The notes below the pieces were generated by a model. It saw only the letters and a list, made by a program, of their open reading frames with translations, had not been told where the DNA came from and did no database searches. This document shows positions 9,321-17,496 of a stretch of 64,000 bases of DNA, piece after piece. The position numbers and the translations under genes were made by a program. This DNA comes from Candidatus Gastranaerophilales bacterium. Lineage in GTDB: Bacteria > Cyanobacteriota > Vampirovibrionia > Gastranaerophilales > Gastranaerophilaceae. The stretch covers positions 1 through 64,000 of the forward strand of contig CALYDL010000004.1 of assembly GCA_944325145.1 (NCBI GenBank). The letters are read 5' to 3'. Positions within the stretch are counted from its first letter, which is position 1. Each line of letters opens with the position of its first letter.

Positions 9321-10043
9321 ATGCCTGAAAATAGCTTATTTAGTGGAATTTTTCAAAATTCAGAATTTTATATAACAATAATTTTAAGAATGACTGCTGC
9401 AATATTTTTAGCAGCACTGCTTGGCACAGAAAGAGAACTAACAGGAAAAGTTGCAGGCCTTAGAACCCATATTTTAGTTTGCGCCGGAGCATGCGTTTTT
9501 ACCCTTCTTTCAATTTACGGGTTTAAAATGGCGACATCTGAAGAATTCTCAGGAGTAAACGACCCTGCAAGAATTGGTGCTCAAATAATTACAGGTATTG
9601 GTTTTATAGGTGCCGGAACCATTATGAGAAACGGTTCCAACATTTTAGGCATTACAACCGCAGCAACTCTTTGGATGGCAGCTGCAATCGGCATGGCATG
9701 CGGCTGCGGAATGTTTTCAATTGCCATTTTTGCAACGCTGTCAACACTTTTTGTCTTAATTTTAATCAGGCAATTTGAGAAAAAATTCTTATCAGATTAC
9801 TTAAAAAAATACAGAAACATTAAAATAAACATTTCATGCGGCATTGAAAATATAGATTGCGTGAACAAAATAATTGATATGAACTTTAACAACATAACAA
9901 AATTCGAGAAAAAAATAGGTTCAGATAATGAATTTGTAATTAAATTAACTGTAACGACAAGGAAAAATTTAGTTACAATAAACAATATTTTTAAAGAAAT
10001 CCCTTATATAAATAAAATTGAAGTTCAAGAAATTTCAGATTAA
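9321..10043 (+). CDS. MgtC/SapB family membrane protein
   Basis: 240 aa. The N-terminal about 150 residues hold four to five membrane helices with the MgtC hallmarks AALLGTERELTGKVAGLRTH, ARIGAQIITGIGFIGAGTI and LGITTAATLWMAAAIGMA. Residues about 160-240 form a small soluble domain similar in place to the ACT-like tail of MgtC proteins. MgtC proteins are linked to growth at low magnesium and to control of ATP synthase; they are not transporters themselves. It is the last gene of the group that includes the two permeases. Confidence 0.85.
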   Translation: MPENSLFSGIFQNSEFYITIILRMTAAIFLAALLGTERELTGKVAGLRTHILVCAGACVFTLLSIYGFKMATSEEFSGVNDPARIGAQIITGIGFIGAGTIMRNGSNILGITTAATLWMAAAIGMACGCGMFSIAIFATLSTLFVLILIRQFEKKFLSDYLKKYRNIKINISCGIENIDCVNKIIDMNFNNITKFEKKIGSDNEFVIKLTVTTRKNLVTINNIFKEIPYINKIEVQEISD

Positions 10044-10121
10044 ATATAAATAAAATTTAAAAACTATACTAATTTTTATGCTTGTGTTAAATTTATTTTA
10101 AAAGGAATAAAAACAAGCAAC

Positions 10122-12668
10122 ATGAGAGTATACGAATTAGCAGACGAATTAAAATTAGCACCAAAAGAGCTTATGGCAAAGGCCGAAGCTGAACTTGGCA
10201 TTACATTTAAATCACATAGCGCAGCAGTTACACCTGATACTGCAGCAAAAATTAAACAGCTTTTAGGTAAAAAAGAAGAAAAAAAGGCAAAGCCAAAAGC
10301 GTTTGTCGTTAAAAAGGCAAAAGATAAGCCAAAAGTTGAAACAATAGAAGAAACAAAAGAAGAAGAAGAAGAAAAGGCAAAACAACCAAAAATTGTAGAA
10401 AAAGTTGAGCCAAAGGTTGAAACTGTTAAAATCATTGAACAACCTAAAATGAAATCAAAACTGGAAATTGTTCGTCCTGCTCCAAGCTCTCAAAAAGTTC
10501 AAAAACAGGCAGATGCACCTGTTAAAAAAGAAGTTGAAATTGTTAAAAAACCGGAATTTGAAAGAATGCCGGATGTTCCTTCAATGATTAAAAAGAATTT
10601 TGCAAAAAAACCAAAAGTTGAAGAAGAGCAAAAGAAAACAGAAGATAAAAAAGAAGATAAAAAGCCAAAGGAAAAACAAAGCCAAAAGGAAGCTGCTCCA
10701 AAACAACTTGTGGTAAGGCATATGATTTCTCAAGACATATACCAAAACCAAAACTTGAGGGGCAAAAAGAAAAAGAAAGACAAACAATATAAAAATAAAG
10801 AAGAAGAACAAGAAAGAATTAGTTTAGAAAAAGCCGTTCAACAAAAACACAAAAAACACACTCAAATAACGGCGCAAGTGGAAGATGTTACACAAGTTGT
10901 AATCAACCGCCCGATGACGATTAACGAACTATCCGATAAAATCAGAAAAACTCCTGCAGATATCATTAAATTTTTAATGATGCAAGGCATTTTGGTTACG
11001 GTTAATTCGCCCATTGACGTTGAAACAGCTAAAAAAGTTGCACAAAATTATGAAATTGAAGTCTTAGATGAAGACTTAGATTCATTTATTGAAGAAGAAA
11101 TTGAAAAAGAAGAATTTTCTAAAATATTAGAAAATGCAGATGAAAGCAAGATTGTTAAACGTGCTCCTGTTGTTACAATTATGGGCCATGTTGACCATGG
11201 TAAAACAACTTTATTAGATAGCATTCGTGCTTCAAAACATAAAATTGTTTCAACCGAAGTTGGCGGCATTACCCAAAGCATTGGTGCATATACCGTTTGG
11301 TTAAATGATAGAAAAATTGTTTTCATCGACACCCCCGGCCACGAAGCTTTCACGCAAATGAGAGCAAGGGGCGCTCAATCAACAGATATTGCAATATTGG
11401 TTGTTGCTGCAGATGACGGCGTTATGCCGCAAACAATTGAAGCAATTAACCATGCTAAATCTGCAGGCGTTCCTATTATTGTTGCCGTTAATAAAATAGA
11501 CAAACCCGATGCAAACCCTGATAAAGTTTTACAACAATTAACAGAATACGGTCTTGTTCCTGAAGCTTGGGGCGGCGACACAATTGCAGTTCCTGTTTCA
11601 GCTCTGCAAGGTAAAGGGATAGATGAGCTTTTAGAATACATCTTGCTTGTTGCAGATATGCAAGAATTAAAAGCTGTTGAAGATTGCCCTGCTATGGGTA
11701 TTGTTATTGAAGCAAACTTAGACAAAGGAAAAGGCCCCGTTGCGCACATTCTTGTGCAACAAGGAACGCTCCATGTGGGAGATAGCGTTGTTGTGGGTTC
11801 TGTTGGCGGTAAAGCAAGAGCTTTAATTGATGATTCGGGAAGAAGAGTTAAAGCTGCCGGCCCATCAACCCCTGTTGAAATTTTAGGCTTAAATGAAGTT
11901 CCGCAAGCAGGCGACAGATTAGAAGCCGTTAAAAATGAACGTGAAATGAAACAGATTGTAAACGAAAGAAAGCAAAAAGAAAGAATCACAAGACTGGAAG
12001 CTATGGCTGTTTCTCACGTCACGAAAGAAACTTTAAACAACGATGAAATAATTAACTTGAATTTAATTATCAAAGCAAACACAAATGGTTCTGCAGAAGC
12101 TGTTTCTCAAGCTATTCAAAACGTAAAATCTTCTAAAATTATTCCAAAAATCATTCACGTTGGCGTTGGTGACATTTCAGAGGCAGATGTTATGTTGGCT
12201 TCAGCTTCAAATGCAATAATTTTAGGTTTTACTGTTAAAGAAGATGCAAATGCCATTGTAGCAGCAGAAAAAGAAGGCGTTAAAATTAAAAAATACGATA
12301 TCATCTACCAAGTTTTAGAAGATATTGAAAAAACAATGCTTTCGTTGTTATCGCCTGTTATAGAAGAAGTTGAACTTGGTAAAGCCGAAGTAAGACAAAT
12401 CTTCACAATCGGCAAAACAACAAGAATTGCAGGCTGTTACGTAACAGAAGGCAAAATTGTTCGCTCTAAACACGCTGTTGTTATAAGAGACGGTAAAGAA
12501 ATCTTTGAAGGCGAAATTGACCAATTAAAACGCTTCAAAGATGACGTTAAAGAAGTTGCAACAGGCTTTGAATGCGGTATTTCGTTCTTTAAATTTAACG
12601 ATATTGAAATTGGCGATATAATCCAAGTTTCAACTACTAAAGAAATTGAAAGAAGCAGCTTAGAATAG
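10122..12668 (+). CDS. infB: translation initiation factor IF-2
   Basis: 848 aa. Brings fMet-tRNA to the ribosome and hydrolyses GTP on subunit joining. Residues 1-50 are an IF2_N domain (MRVYELADELKLAPKELM). Residues about 55-250 are a Lys/Glu/Pro-rich disordered linker. A second IF2_N domain sits near 262-310. The G domain has GHVDHGKT (355-362), DTPGH, NKID and SALQGKG. Domains II to IV follow in the normal order to the end. Upstream are AAAGGA (about 10100-10105) and a TATACT -10-like box (10065-10070). infB-rbfA-truB is a classic gene order. Confidence 0.97.
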   Translation: MRVYELADELKLAPKELMAKAEAELGITFKSHSAAVTPDTAAKIKQLLGKKEEKKAKPKAFVVKKAKDKPKVETIEETKEEEEEKAKQPKIVEKVEPKVETVKIIEQPKMKSKLEIVRPAPSSQKVQKQADAPVKKEVEIVKKPEFERMPDVPSMIKKNFAKKPKVEEEQKKTEDKKEDKKPKEKQSQKEAAPKQLVVRHMISQDIYQNQNLRGKKKKKDKQYKNKEEEQERISLEKAVQQKHKKHTQITAQVEDVTQVVINRPMTINELSDKIRKTPADIIKFLMMQGILVTVNSPIDVETAKKVAQNYEIEVLDEDLDSFIEEEIEKEEFSKILENADESKIVKRAPVVTIMGHVDHGKTTLLDSIRASKHKIVSTEVGGITQSIGAYTVWLNDRKIVFIDTPGHEAFTQMRARGAQSTDIAILVVAADDGVMPQTIEAINHAKSAGVPIIVAVNKIDKPDANPDKVLQQLTEYGLVPEAWGGDTIAVPVSALQGKGIDELLEYILLVADMQELKAVEDCPAMGIVIEANLDKGKGPVAHILVQQGTLHVGDSVVVGSVGGKARALIDDSGRRVKAAGPSTPVEILGLNEVPQAGDRLEAVKNEREMKQIVNERKQKERITRLEAMAVSHVTKETLNNDEIINLNLIIKANTNGSAEAVSQAIQNVKSSKIIPKIIHVGVGDISEADVMLASASNAIILGFTVKEDANAIVAAEKEGVKIKKYDIIYQVLEDIEKTMLSLLSPVIEEVELGKAEVRQIFTIGKTTRIAGCYVTEGKIVRSKHAVVIRDGKEIFEGEIDQLKRFKDDVKEVATGFECGISFFKFNDIEIGDIIQVSTTKEIERSSLE

Positions 12669-12686
12669 TTTTATAAGGAATTTTTT

Positions 12687-13037
12687 ATGAGCTTAAGAAA
12701 TGAACGTGTCAGAAAAACCCTCATGAAAGAAATTTCTGATATTTTATTGAAAGAAATTAAAGACCCGAAAATTTCAGGGCTAATTTCCATTACAGATGTT
12801 GAAGTTTCTCATGATAATTCCTATGCAAAAGTGTTTTATAGCGTACTTTCATCTGATGACAAAAAAGACGAAATAGTTGAAGCAATTAAGAAAAATACCC
12901 CAAAAATTAGACATGAAGTGGGAAAAAGGGTAAGGCTTCGTTTAACTCCCGAATTGAATTTCATTCTGGATGAATCTCTTGAAAGGGGTGCCAGAATTAC
13001 AGATTTAATAGATAAAATTTCAAAAGGCGAAATTTAA
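12687..13037 (+). CDS. rbfA: ribosome-binding factor A
   Basis: 116 aa KH-type protein that matures the 30S subunit. The sequence begins MSLRNERVRKTLMKEISDIL, and the block KDPKISGLISITDVEVSHDNSYAKVF is characteristic. The tail holds the LTPELNFILDESLERGARI segment expected near the C-terminus. AAGGAA precedes the ATG. It lies 18 bases after infB and 7 bases before truB. Confidence 0.95.
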   Translation: MSLRNERVRKTLMKEISDILLKEIKDPKISGLISITDVEVSHDNSYAKVFYSVLSSDDKKDEIVEAIKKNTPKIRHEVGKRVRLRLTPELNFILDESLERGARITDLIDKISKGEI

Positions 13038-13044
13038 TTTATTT

Positions 13045-13917
13045 ATGGAAAACAAACCTTTCTGTTTTTTAAACGTTTTTAAACCAAAAGGAATAACTTC
13101 TTTTGATGTTATTTTTAAATTAAGAAAAAAACTTGGCATTAAAAAAATCGGCCACTCAGGAACCTTAGACCCTTTTGCAGAAGGCGTTATGCAAGTTGCA
13201 GCGGGGAATGCAACAAGATTAATAGAATATCTCAATTCGGATAAAGAATATATTGCAACGGCTAAATTCTGTTATTCATCAACAACTCTTGACACAGAAG
13301 GCGAAATAAAAGAATTACCTTATAAAAAAATTTCAGCTGATGAAATTAAAAACATAATCAAAAAATTTAAAGGCAAAATTAAACAAACTCCGCCAAAATA
13401 TTCTGCAATTAAGGTTGATGGGCAAAAACTTTGCAATTTGGCAAGAAAAAACCCCGAAAAAGAAATAGAAATTCCTGAAAGAGAAGTTGAAATTTATGAT
13501 ATTGAACTTTTAAATTTTGAAGACAATATCGCAAAAATAAAAGTAAAATGTTCAAAAGGAACATATATAAGAACTTTGGCCTCAGACATTGCAAAAAGCT
13601 TAGGAACAGATGCTTATTTAACAGAACTTATAAGAACAAAAGCAGGCAATTTTGAACTTAAAAACAGCGTTAAAATTGAAGAAATTGACCTTGAAAAAAA
13701 CAAAATAAACCCGCTTGAAGCCATTAATTTAAAAAGATATGAATTAAATGACAATGAATATAATTTAATTAAAAACGGTGTCAGCATTAAGGTTGGGCTT
13801 ATTGAAAACAATATGTTTATAATGCTTTCATATAAAAAACATCTTGTATCAATAGGCTATTTATCAGATAATATAATTAAGGTAGAAAAGTTTTTTAATT
13901 TGGGCGGAATTATATGA
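13045..13917 (+). CDS. truB: tRNA pseudouridine(55) synthase
   Basis: 290 aa. Makes pseudouridine 55 in the T-loop of tRNAs. GHSGTLDPFAEGV carries the catalytic Asp (D42). Other TruB blocks are KPKGITSFDV near the start, PPKYSAIKVDGQ, and SKGTYIRTLASDIAKSLG. The C-terminal PUA-like region is short and diverged. It overlaps the start of the GerMN gene by 4 bases. Confidence 0.95.
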   Translation: MENKPFCFLNVFKPKGITSFDVIFKLRKKLGIKKIGHSGTLDPFAEGVMQVAAGNATRLIEYLNSDKEYIATAKFCYSSTTLDTEGEIKELPYKKISADEIKNIIKKFKGKIKQTPPKYSAIKVDGQKLCNLARKNPEKEIEIPEREVEIYDIELLNFEDNIAKIKVKCSKGTYIRTLASDIAKSLGTDAYLTELIRTKAGNFELKNSVKIEEIDLEKNKINPLEAINLKRYELNDNEYNLIKNGVSIKVGLIENNMFIMLSYKKHLVSIGYLSDNIIKVEKFFNLGGII

Positions 13918-14474
13918 ATACATTTATAAAAACATTCATTGTAACTTTTATTATATGTGCAGTATATTTTATTTACGCTTTTATTGGCAAAGAAAGCTAT
14001 TCTCCAACACTAAAGCCAAACAACACATCAATTAATAAAACCGTTGAAACAAAACAAAAGCCCATAAACGAGCCTGAAGTTACAATTTGCCTTATAAATG
14101 CCGATAATAAACCCGTTTTAGTTAAAAGAAAAGCAGAAATTAACACTCTTCAAAATGCACTAACTGAACTTATGAAAGGCTCTAAAAGAGAAGAAAGGCT
14201 TCAAGGTGCATATACAGAAATTCCACAAGGCACAAAGCTTTTATCTCTTAAAGATGACGGAGACAAAATTGCCCTAAATTTATCAAAAGAATTTGAAGGC
14301 GGCGGCGGCGCACAATCAATTCAAGCAAGGCTTTTACAATTAGTTAAAACGGTTAATGCATATGCTGAAAATAAGCCTGTTTATCTTTATATTGAAGGCA
14401 AAAAAATTGAATATTTAGGCGGCGAAGGCATTTATGTAGAGCAGCCCTTAAACGAAGAAACTCTTAAACTCTAA
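13914..14474 (+). CDS. membrane-anchored GerMN-domain protein
   Basis: 186 aa. One N-terminal membrane helix (about residues 5-27), then a linker, then a GerMN-type domain (about 52-175) recognisable from LQNALTELMKGSKREE, PQGTKLLSLKDDGDKIALNLS and QARLLQLVKTV. GerMN domains occur in spore germination protein GerM and in many non-sporulating bacteria and cyanobacteria, usually facing the cell envelope; the exact role is unknown. It overlaps truB by 4 bases (ATGA) and meets the next gene tail to tail with a 4-base overlap. Confidence 0.75.
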   Translation: MNTFIKTFIVTFIICAVYFIYAFIGKESYSPTLKPNNTSINKTVETKQKPINEPEVTICLINADNKPVLVKRKAEINTLQNALTELMKGSKREERLQGAYTEIPQGTKLLSLKDDGDKIALNLSKEFEGGGGAQSIQARLLQLVKTVNAYAENKPVYLYIEGKKIEYLGGEGIYVEQPLNEETLKL

Positions 14475-14794
14475 GCGGCATAAATTCTTTGAATGTTAGA
14501 TTGAATCATCTGATCGCAAGAGCCATATTCAGCTTCAATTAATTGCAATTGAGTTTGAATTTTGGTTAATTGCTCATCTAACCTTTTATCAACCTGATTA
14601 AGCCTTTCAATTCTTTGCTGCAGGGTTTTAGCTTCAGGGCTGTCTGCTTCATAATCATTTTGCGACATCTGATAATCAGAAATTTTTCCTGCTAAATCAG
14701 ACTTAGCACGGTTGATTACCATAAGCTTATGTTCATAAGCGAACCTTTGGCTATTCAATTGTACTTTTCTTGCTATGGCAATTAAAAGACCCAT
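14471..14794 (-). CDS. short member of conserved-ends helical family (no variable middle)
   Basis: 107 aa, almost wholly helical and predicted coiled coil. Residues 1-45 (MGLLIAIARKVQLNSQRFAYE) follow the pattern of the paralogs at 16210 and 17497 (MGMAASQARFLSLTARKS). Its last about 43 residues align without gaps to the ends of those proteins: ERLNQVDKRLDEQLTKIQTQ against EALQQEDRTLELRLKQLDTE. The large central region of the paralogs is absent. It starts 3 bases after the stop of the upstream gene, so it is coupled to it, and both follow a sigma-28-like promoter at 15186-15213. No signal peptide. Function unknown; family membership is inferred by eye. Confidence 0.65.
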   Translation of the reverse strand: MGLLIAIARKVQLNSQRFAYEHKLMVINRAKSDLAGKISDYQMSQNDYEADSPEAKTLQQRIERLNQVDKRLDEQLTKIQTQLQLIEAEYGSCDQMIQSNIQRIYAA

Positions 14795-14797
14795 TGA

Positions 14798-15067
14798 TTA
14801 TCTCGTTTCGTTAAATTTTCTACCTCTTAGAAAAACATGATCGTTGTTTGCCGCAATCAGTTTTTCCATTTGTTTCAGCTTGCCTATCTGATAATTAAGC
14901 CTGTATTTCACCAACTTCTGCTTTTTTCTAATCGTAAGAATATCTTTAATTGAGGCAACCGTGCCGTCAATCATAGCTTTTATCGGGTTGTGGCGAATGA
15001 AATAGTTCTTCGTGAACCCTAAAAACTTTTGTATTCTTTTGATGTTTGCAGAAATCACTTCATGCAC
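14798..15067 (-). CDS. small basic protein of unknown function
   Basis: 89 aa starting with GTG at 15067, set by AAGGAG with 7-base spacing. The sequence is Lys/Arg/Ile-rich and mostly helical with no membrane segment or known motif. It is first in a two-gene unit with the short conserved-ends protein. Its small size, charge and coupling to an exported-looking helical protein would fit a dedicated chaperone or partner, but that is a guess. Confidence 0.6.
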   Translation of the reverse strand: MHEVISANIKRIQKFLGFTKNYFIRHNPIKAMIDGTVASIKDILTIRKKQKLVKYRLNYQIGKLKQMEKLIAANNDHVFLRGRKFNETR

Positions 15068-15185
15068 GAGCTTACTCCTTTAGTCAGGGGCAAACCTAAC
15101 TTAGTAAAAACGAAAGATATTCAAAAATTGCCTATTTTTGTCAAATGTTAAGAAATATGAAAAAAGATTTCTTATCTAATAGTAT

Positions 15186-15213
15186 ATATCGGATAAAAAA
15201 CCTGTTCACTTTA
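15186..15213 (-). promoter_or_regulatory. sigma-28-like promoter (TAAAGTGA-N12-TCCGATAT)
   Basis: Read on the minus strand, TAAAGTGA (15213-15206), 12-bp spacer, TCCGATAT (15193-15186). The known FliA/sigma-28 consensus is TAAAGTTT-N11-GCCGATAA. It drives the pair 14798-15067 and 14471-14794. Here the leader to the GTG is long, about 110-120 bases, unlike the other four sites. Confidence 0.55.
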
Positions 15214-15248
15214 AAAAAAATATTTATTGTTACAAATCTTTAAAAAAG

Positions 15249-16061
15249 TTAGCTGATATCCGAAATAGCATCGTTATCGCTTTCAATGCCATCCTTTAAT
15301 GATTGTCTTACAATGTCTGCTTGTGTATCAAGCATTTTAACAACGGTTTCTATGTTTCTTACTTTATTTGAAAGAATAGCATCGGCATTTGTTGTAACTC
15401 TGCCCGTTAAGTTTTGATATGCGCTCAATGCAGCAGAACCCGTGCCTTCAAATAAGTTACCTGCAACAATAGCAGCTAAACCCGATGTCCCTAAGTATGG
15501 CGCCATAGATTGCATAATGCCGCCTAAGCCTGAAATTAAACCTGCAGTTGGCAGAATAATTGTTTCACCAAAATTAAAACCTGTGCTCACAAGCCCTGCG
15601 CCATAAGATGCGGCAGATAAACCTGCAACCGTTGAAGCACTTGCAGCACCGCCTGTCATAACACCGGCAGCGCCCCCTGTTACAGAGCCTAAGCCCCAGC
15701 TAACCGGTGCAGCACCTGATGGGAACCCCGGAAATGAACCGATTGAGCCTATACCAAACGAATTATTGGAACCGTAAAAAGAACTTGTAGCACCTGTTAC
15801 AGGCGACCAATAAGAAGTACCCGGGATATTATATGTTGAATTACCGCCAAAAACAGGCGAAAAACTTGATGGCGAAAACATGCTGGCTAACTGCCACAAA
15901 AAACCGCCCGCAGTTCCAAACCCTGAACCGGTTGCTGTGGAACCCGAAACAGTAATATCTCTTAATCTGTCATAGGTTTCGTACAATTCAGCTTTTGCAA
16001 GAGAACTTGCGGAACCAAACTTGTTTGCAATAACTAATTCATGGTCATTTTTGTAAGACAT
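15249..16061 (-). CDS. Gly/Ala/Ser-rich hydrophobic protein of unknown function
   Basis: 270 aa; ATG at 16061 with AAAGG 8 bases upstream. Residues 1-40 are polar and helical (MSYKNDHELVIANKF). Residues about 42-120 are rich in Gly, Ser, Phe and Tyr. Residues about 125-215 are rich in Gly/Ala and hydrophobic, with segments able to enter a membrane (VTGGAAGVMTGGAAS, ILPTAGLISGLGGIM). The C-terminal 50 residues are again polar and helical. No signal peptide. The plan resembles pore-forming or translocator-like proteins, but no family is recognised. It stands between conserved-ends family genes on the same strand. Confidence 0.6.
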   Translation of the reverse strand: MSYKNDHELVIANKFGSASSLAKAELYETYDRLRDITVSGSTATGSGFGTAGGFLWQLASMFSPSSFSPVFGGNSTYNIPGTSYWSPVTGATSSFYGSNNSFGIGSIGSFPGFPSGAAPVSWGLGSVTGGAAGVMTGGAASASTVAGLSAASYGAGLVSTGFNFGETIILPTAGLISGLGGIMQSMAPYLGTSGLAAIVAGNLFEGTGSAALSAYQNLTGRVTTNADAILSNKVRNIETVVKMLDTQADIVRQSLKDGIESDNDAISDIS

Positions 16062-16140
16062 AACTTGAACCTTTATTAATAGCTAACCTACTACATTTTA
16101 AGACAATATTTAAAGATTAAAATCAGCCAAATAAAGTATG

Positions 16141-16180
16141 AAAAAATTCCAAAAGCTTAATTTGGCCTTTGGAATTTTTT
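16141..16180 (-). terminator. rho-independent terminator after the 369-aa gene
   Basis: Perfect 13-bp stem AAAAAATTCCAAA (16141-16153) with TTTGGAATTTTTT (16168-16180), loop of 14. It has T-rich arms on both strands and lies just past the stop at 16210 of the minus-strand gene. Confidence 0.75.
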
Positions 16181-16209
16181 TAATGATTTTTTGTTAAAAG
16201 TCAAAAATA

Positions 16210-17319
16210 TTATGCGAATGTTTTGAAGGTAGATTCAACGTTATCTTCAACAACTTTTTGAACTGCATCCATTTCTGTTGCGATTGCATTTTGTTCAGTA
16301 TCAAGTTGTTTAAGTTCAAGTTCTAAAGTTTTATCTTTTGCTTGAATTTCTTCTGTTTTAGAGTTGATGTTTGAAACGTTCTTTTCATATCTTGCTTGTT
16401 CATATTCATAATCAAGCATTGCTTGAGCGTATGCATCTTCATCTTGAACAGAAACGCATTCCAGTTCATAAGTATATTCATCGCCATCTACTTCAATTGT
16501 AATTGAAGTTGTTCTGCCTGTGTCGTTTTCTTCATATCTTGTAATAGGAATTTCTTCCGTAATAGTTTTTGAAGCTGCATAAATTGAAGACAATGCACCA
16601 ATTGTTTCATATTTTTCTTCAATTGAACCATCCGGCCTTTGGTTTGGAACTTTTGTAAGCTGGCTGTTTGTGAAGTAATATTTTTTGCCGTTAATCATTG
16701 AATATGCAAGGTAGTTTGTAGGAACACCATCGCCATCAAAGTCATAGCTTGAAATATAATCTGTTGAATTTTTGTTATCGCCATTAAGTGCATCTAAAGT
16801 AGATTGGTTTGAATTAACTTCTTCAAGATAAACGGCATAGGTGTTATCGCCTGAATTAAAGAGCATGCCTGATAAAATGCCGCCATTTACGTTATATGCA
16901 TCAGAATAATTTGGGCTGTCTGTTGAATCGTAGTCTGTAACAGTGCCCGGTGCATAATCGCTTAATGTATCATCTTTAATGCTGCCTGTAATAAATTCAG
17001 CTTTGTTTTGATAAACGTTAACCGAATGTGAAACGGTAGCAACGGTGCCATCAGGTGTTTCTTTTATGTTATCAAGTGAATATGTGATGTAACCGTTTGC
17101 AGATGATATTTTATTACTTGAGAATGTATATTGAGTTTTGTAGAAATCTGAAGTATCAGGTGGAGTTGGTACATCCATCTTGCTTAATTGAGAATACAAG
17201 TTAGAGCTTTCATTAGCCAAGGCTGTTCTTTCTTGGTTAATTTGTTGACCTTCATATTCTGTATTGGATTTTCTTGCCGTCAAAGATAAAAATCTTGCTT
17301 GGCTTGCTGCCATACCCAT
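16210..17319 (-). CDS. conserved-ends/variable-middle helical protein, paralog 1
   Basis: 369 aa; AAGGAG 10 bases before the ATG. Residues 1-45 (MGMAASQARFLSLTARKS..., then EGQQINQERTAL) are nearly identical to the 448-aa neighbour at 17497. So are the last about 75 residues, from LDYEYEQARYEK to EDNVESTFKTFA. Both ends are helical with heptad-like spacing, likely pairing as a coiled coil. The middle (about 55-290) is Ser/Thr/Asp/Tyr-rich, probably beta-rich, and diverges strongly between paralogs. No signal peptide. This is the plan of flagellin and other axial proteins, though no flagellin motif is seen. A sigma-28-like promoter lies at 17359-17386. Function unknown. Confidence 0.75.
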   Translation of the reverse strand: MGMAASQARFLSLTARKSNTEYEGQQINQERTALANESSNLYSQLSKMDVPTPPDTSDFYKTQYTFSSNKISSANGYITYSLDNIKETPDGTVATVSHSVNVYQNKAEFITGSIKDDTLSDYAPGTVTDYDSTDSPNYSDAYNVNGGILSGMLFNSGDNTYAVYLEEVNSNQSTLDALNGDNKNSTDYISSYDFDGDGVPTNYLAYSMINGKKYYFTNSQLTKVPNQRPDGSIEEKYETIGALSSIYAASKTITEEIPITRYEENDTGRTTSITIEVDGDEYTYELECVSVQDEDAYAQAMLDYEYEQARYEKNVSNINSKTEEIQAKDKTLELELKQLDTEQNAIATEMDAVQKVVEDNVESTFKTFA

Positions 17320-17358
17320 ATTTGTATGTCTCCTTATCAGTTCCTTGTTATGTAATTT

Positions 17359-17386
17359 ATATCGGTAAACAAATTTAAAAACTTTA
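17359..17386 (-). promoter_or_regulatory. sigma-28-like promoter (TAAAGTTT-N12-ACCGATAT)
   Basis: Minus strand: TAAAGTTT (17386-17379), an exact match to the FliA -35 consensus, 12-bp spacer, ACCGATAT (17366-17359). The ATG at 17319 lies about 40 bases past the -10 box. Confidence 0.65.
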
Positions 17387-17428
17387 GAAAAAAGAGATAA
17401 AATCTTAACATTTATTTACAAAAGAAAA

Positions 17429-17455
17429 CTGCAAGCTCAAAATATGAGTTTGCAG
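17429..17455 (-). terminator. rho-independent terminator after the 448-aa gene
   Basis: Stem CTGCAAGCTCA (17429-17439) with TGAGTTTGCAG (17445-17455), one G-U-type mismatch, loop of 5. On the minus strand it is followed by TTTTCTTTT. It separates the two paralogs, so each has its own promoter and terminator. Confidence 0.7.
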
Positions 17456-17496
17456 CAAATATCAAAATACTATGGAGATAGAGTTAATAAAGTTTA

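Noticed and set aside
10076-10435. 119-codon Ser/Phe-rich minus-strand frame over the infB start
   Set aside because: Complement of the Lys/Glu-rich IF-2 linker; no independent start signal.
11375-11989. 204-codon open frame on the minus strand inside infB
   Set aside because: It is a shadow of infB, whose G domain and motifs are certain. The frame has no ribosome-binding site or family motif.
16062-16140. A sixth sigma-28-like promoter before the 270-aa gene (GCTGATTT)
   Set aside because: No TAAAG-type -35 box stands 11-12 bases upstream, so the match is not supported.
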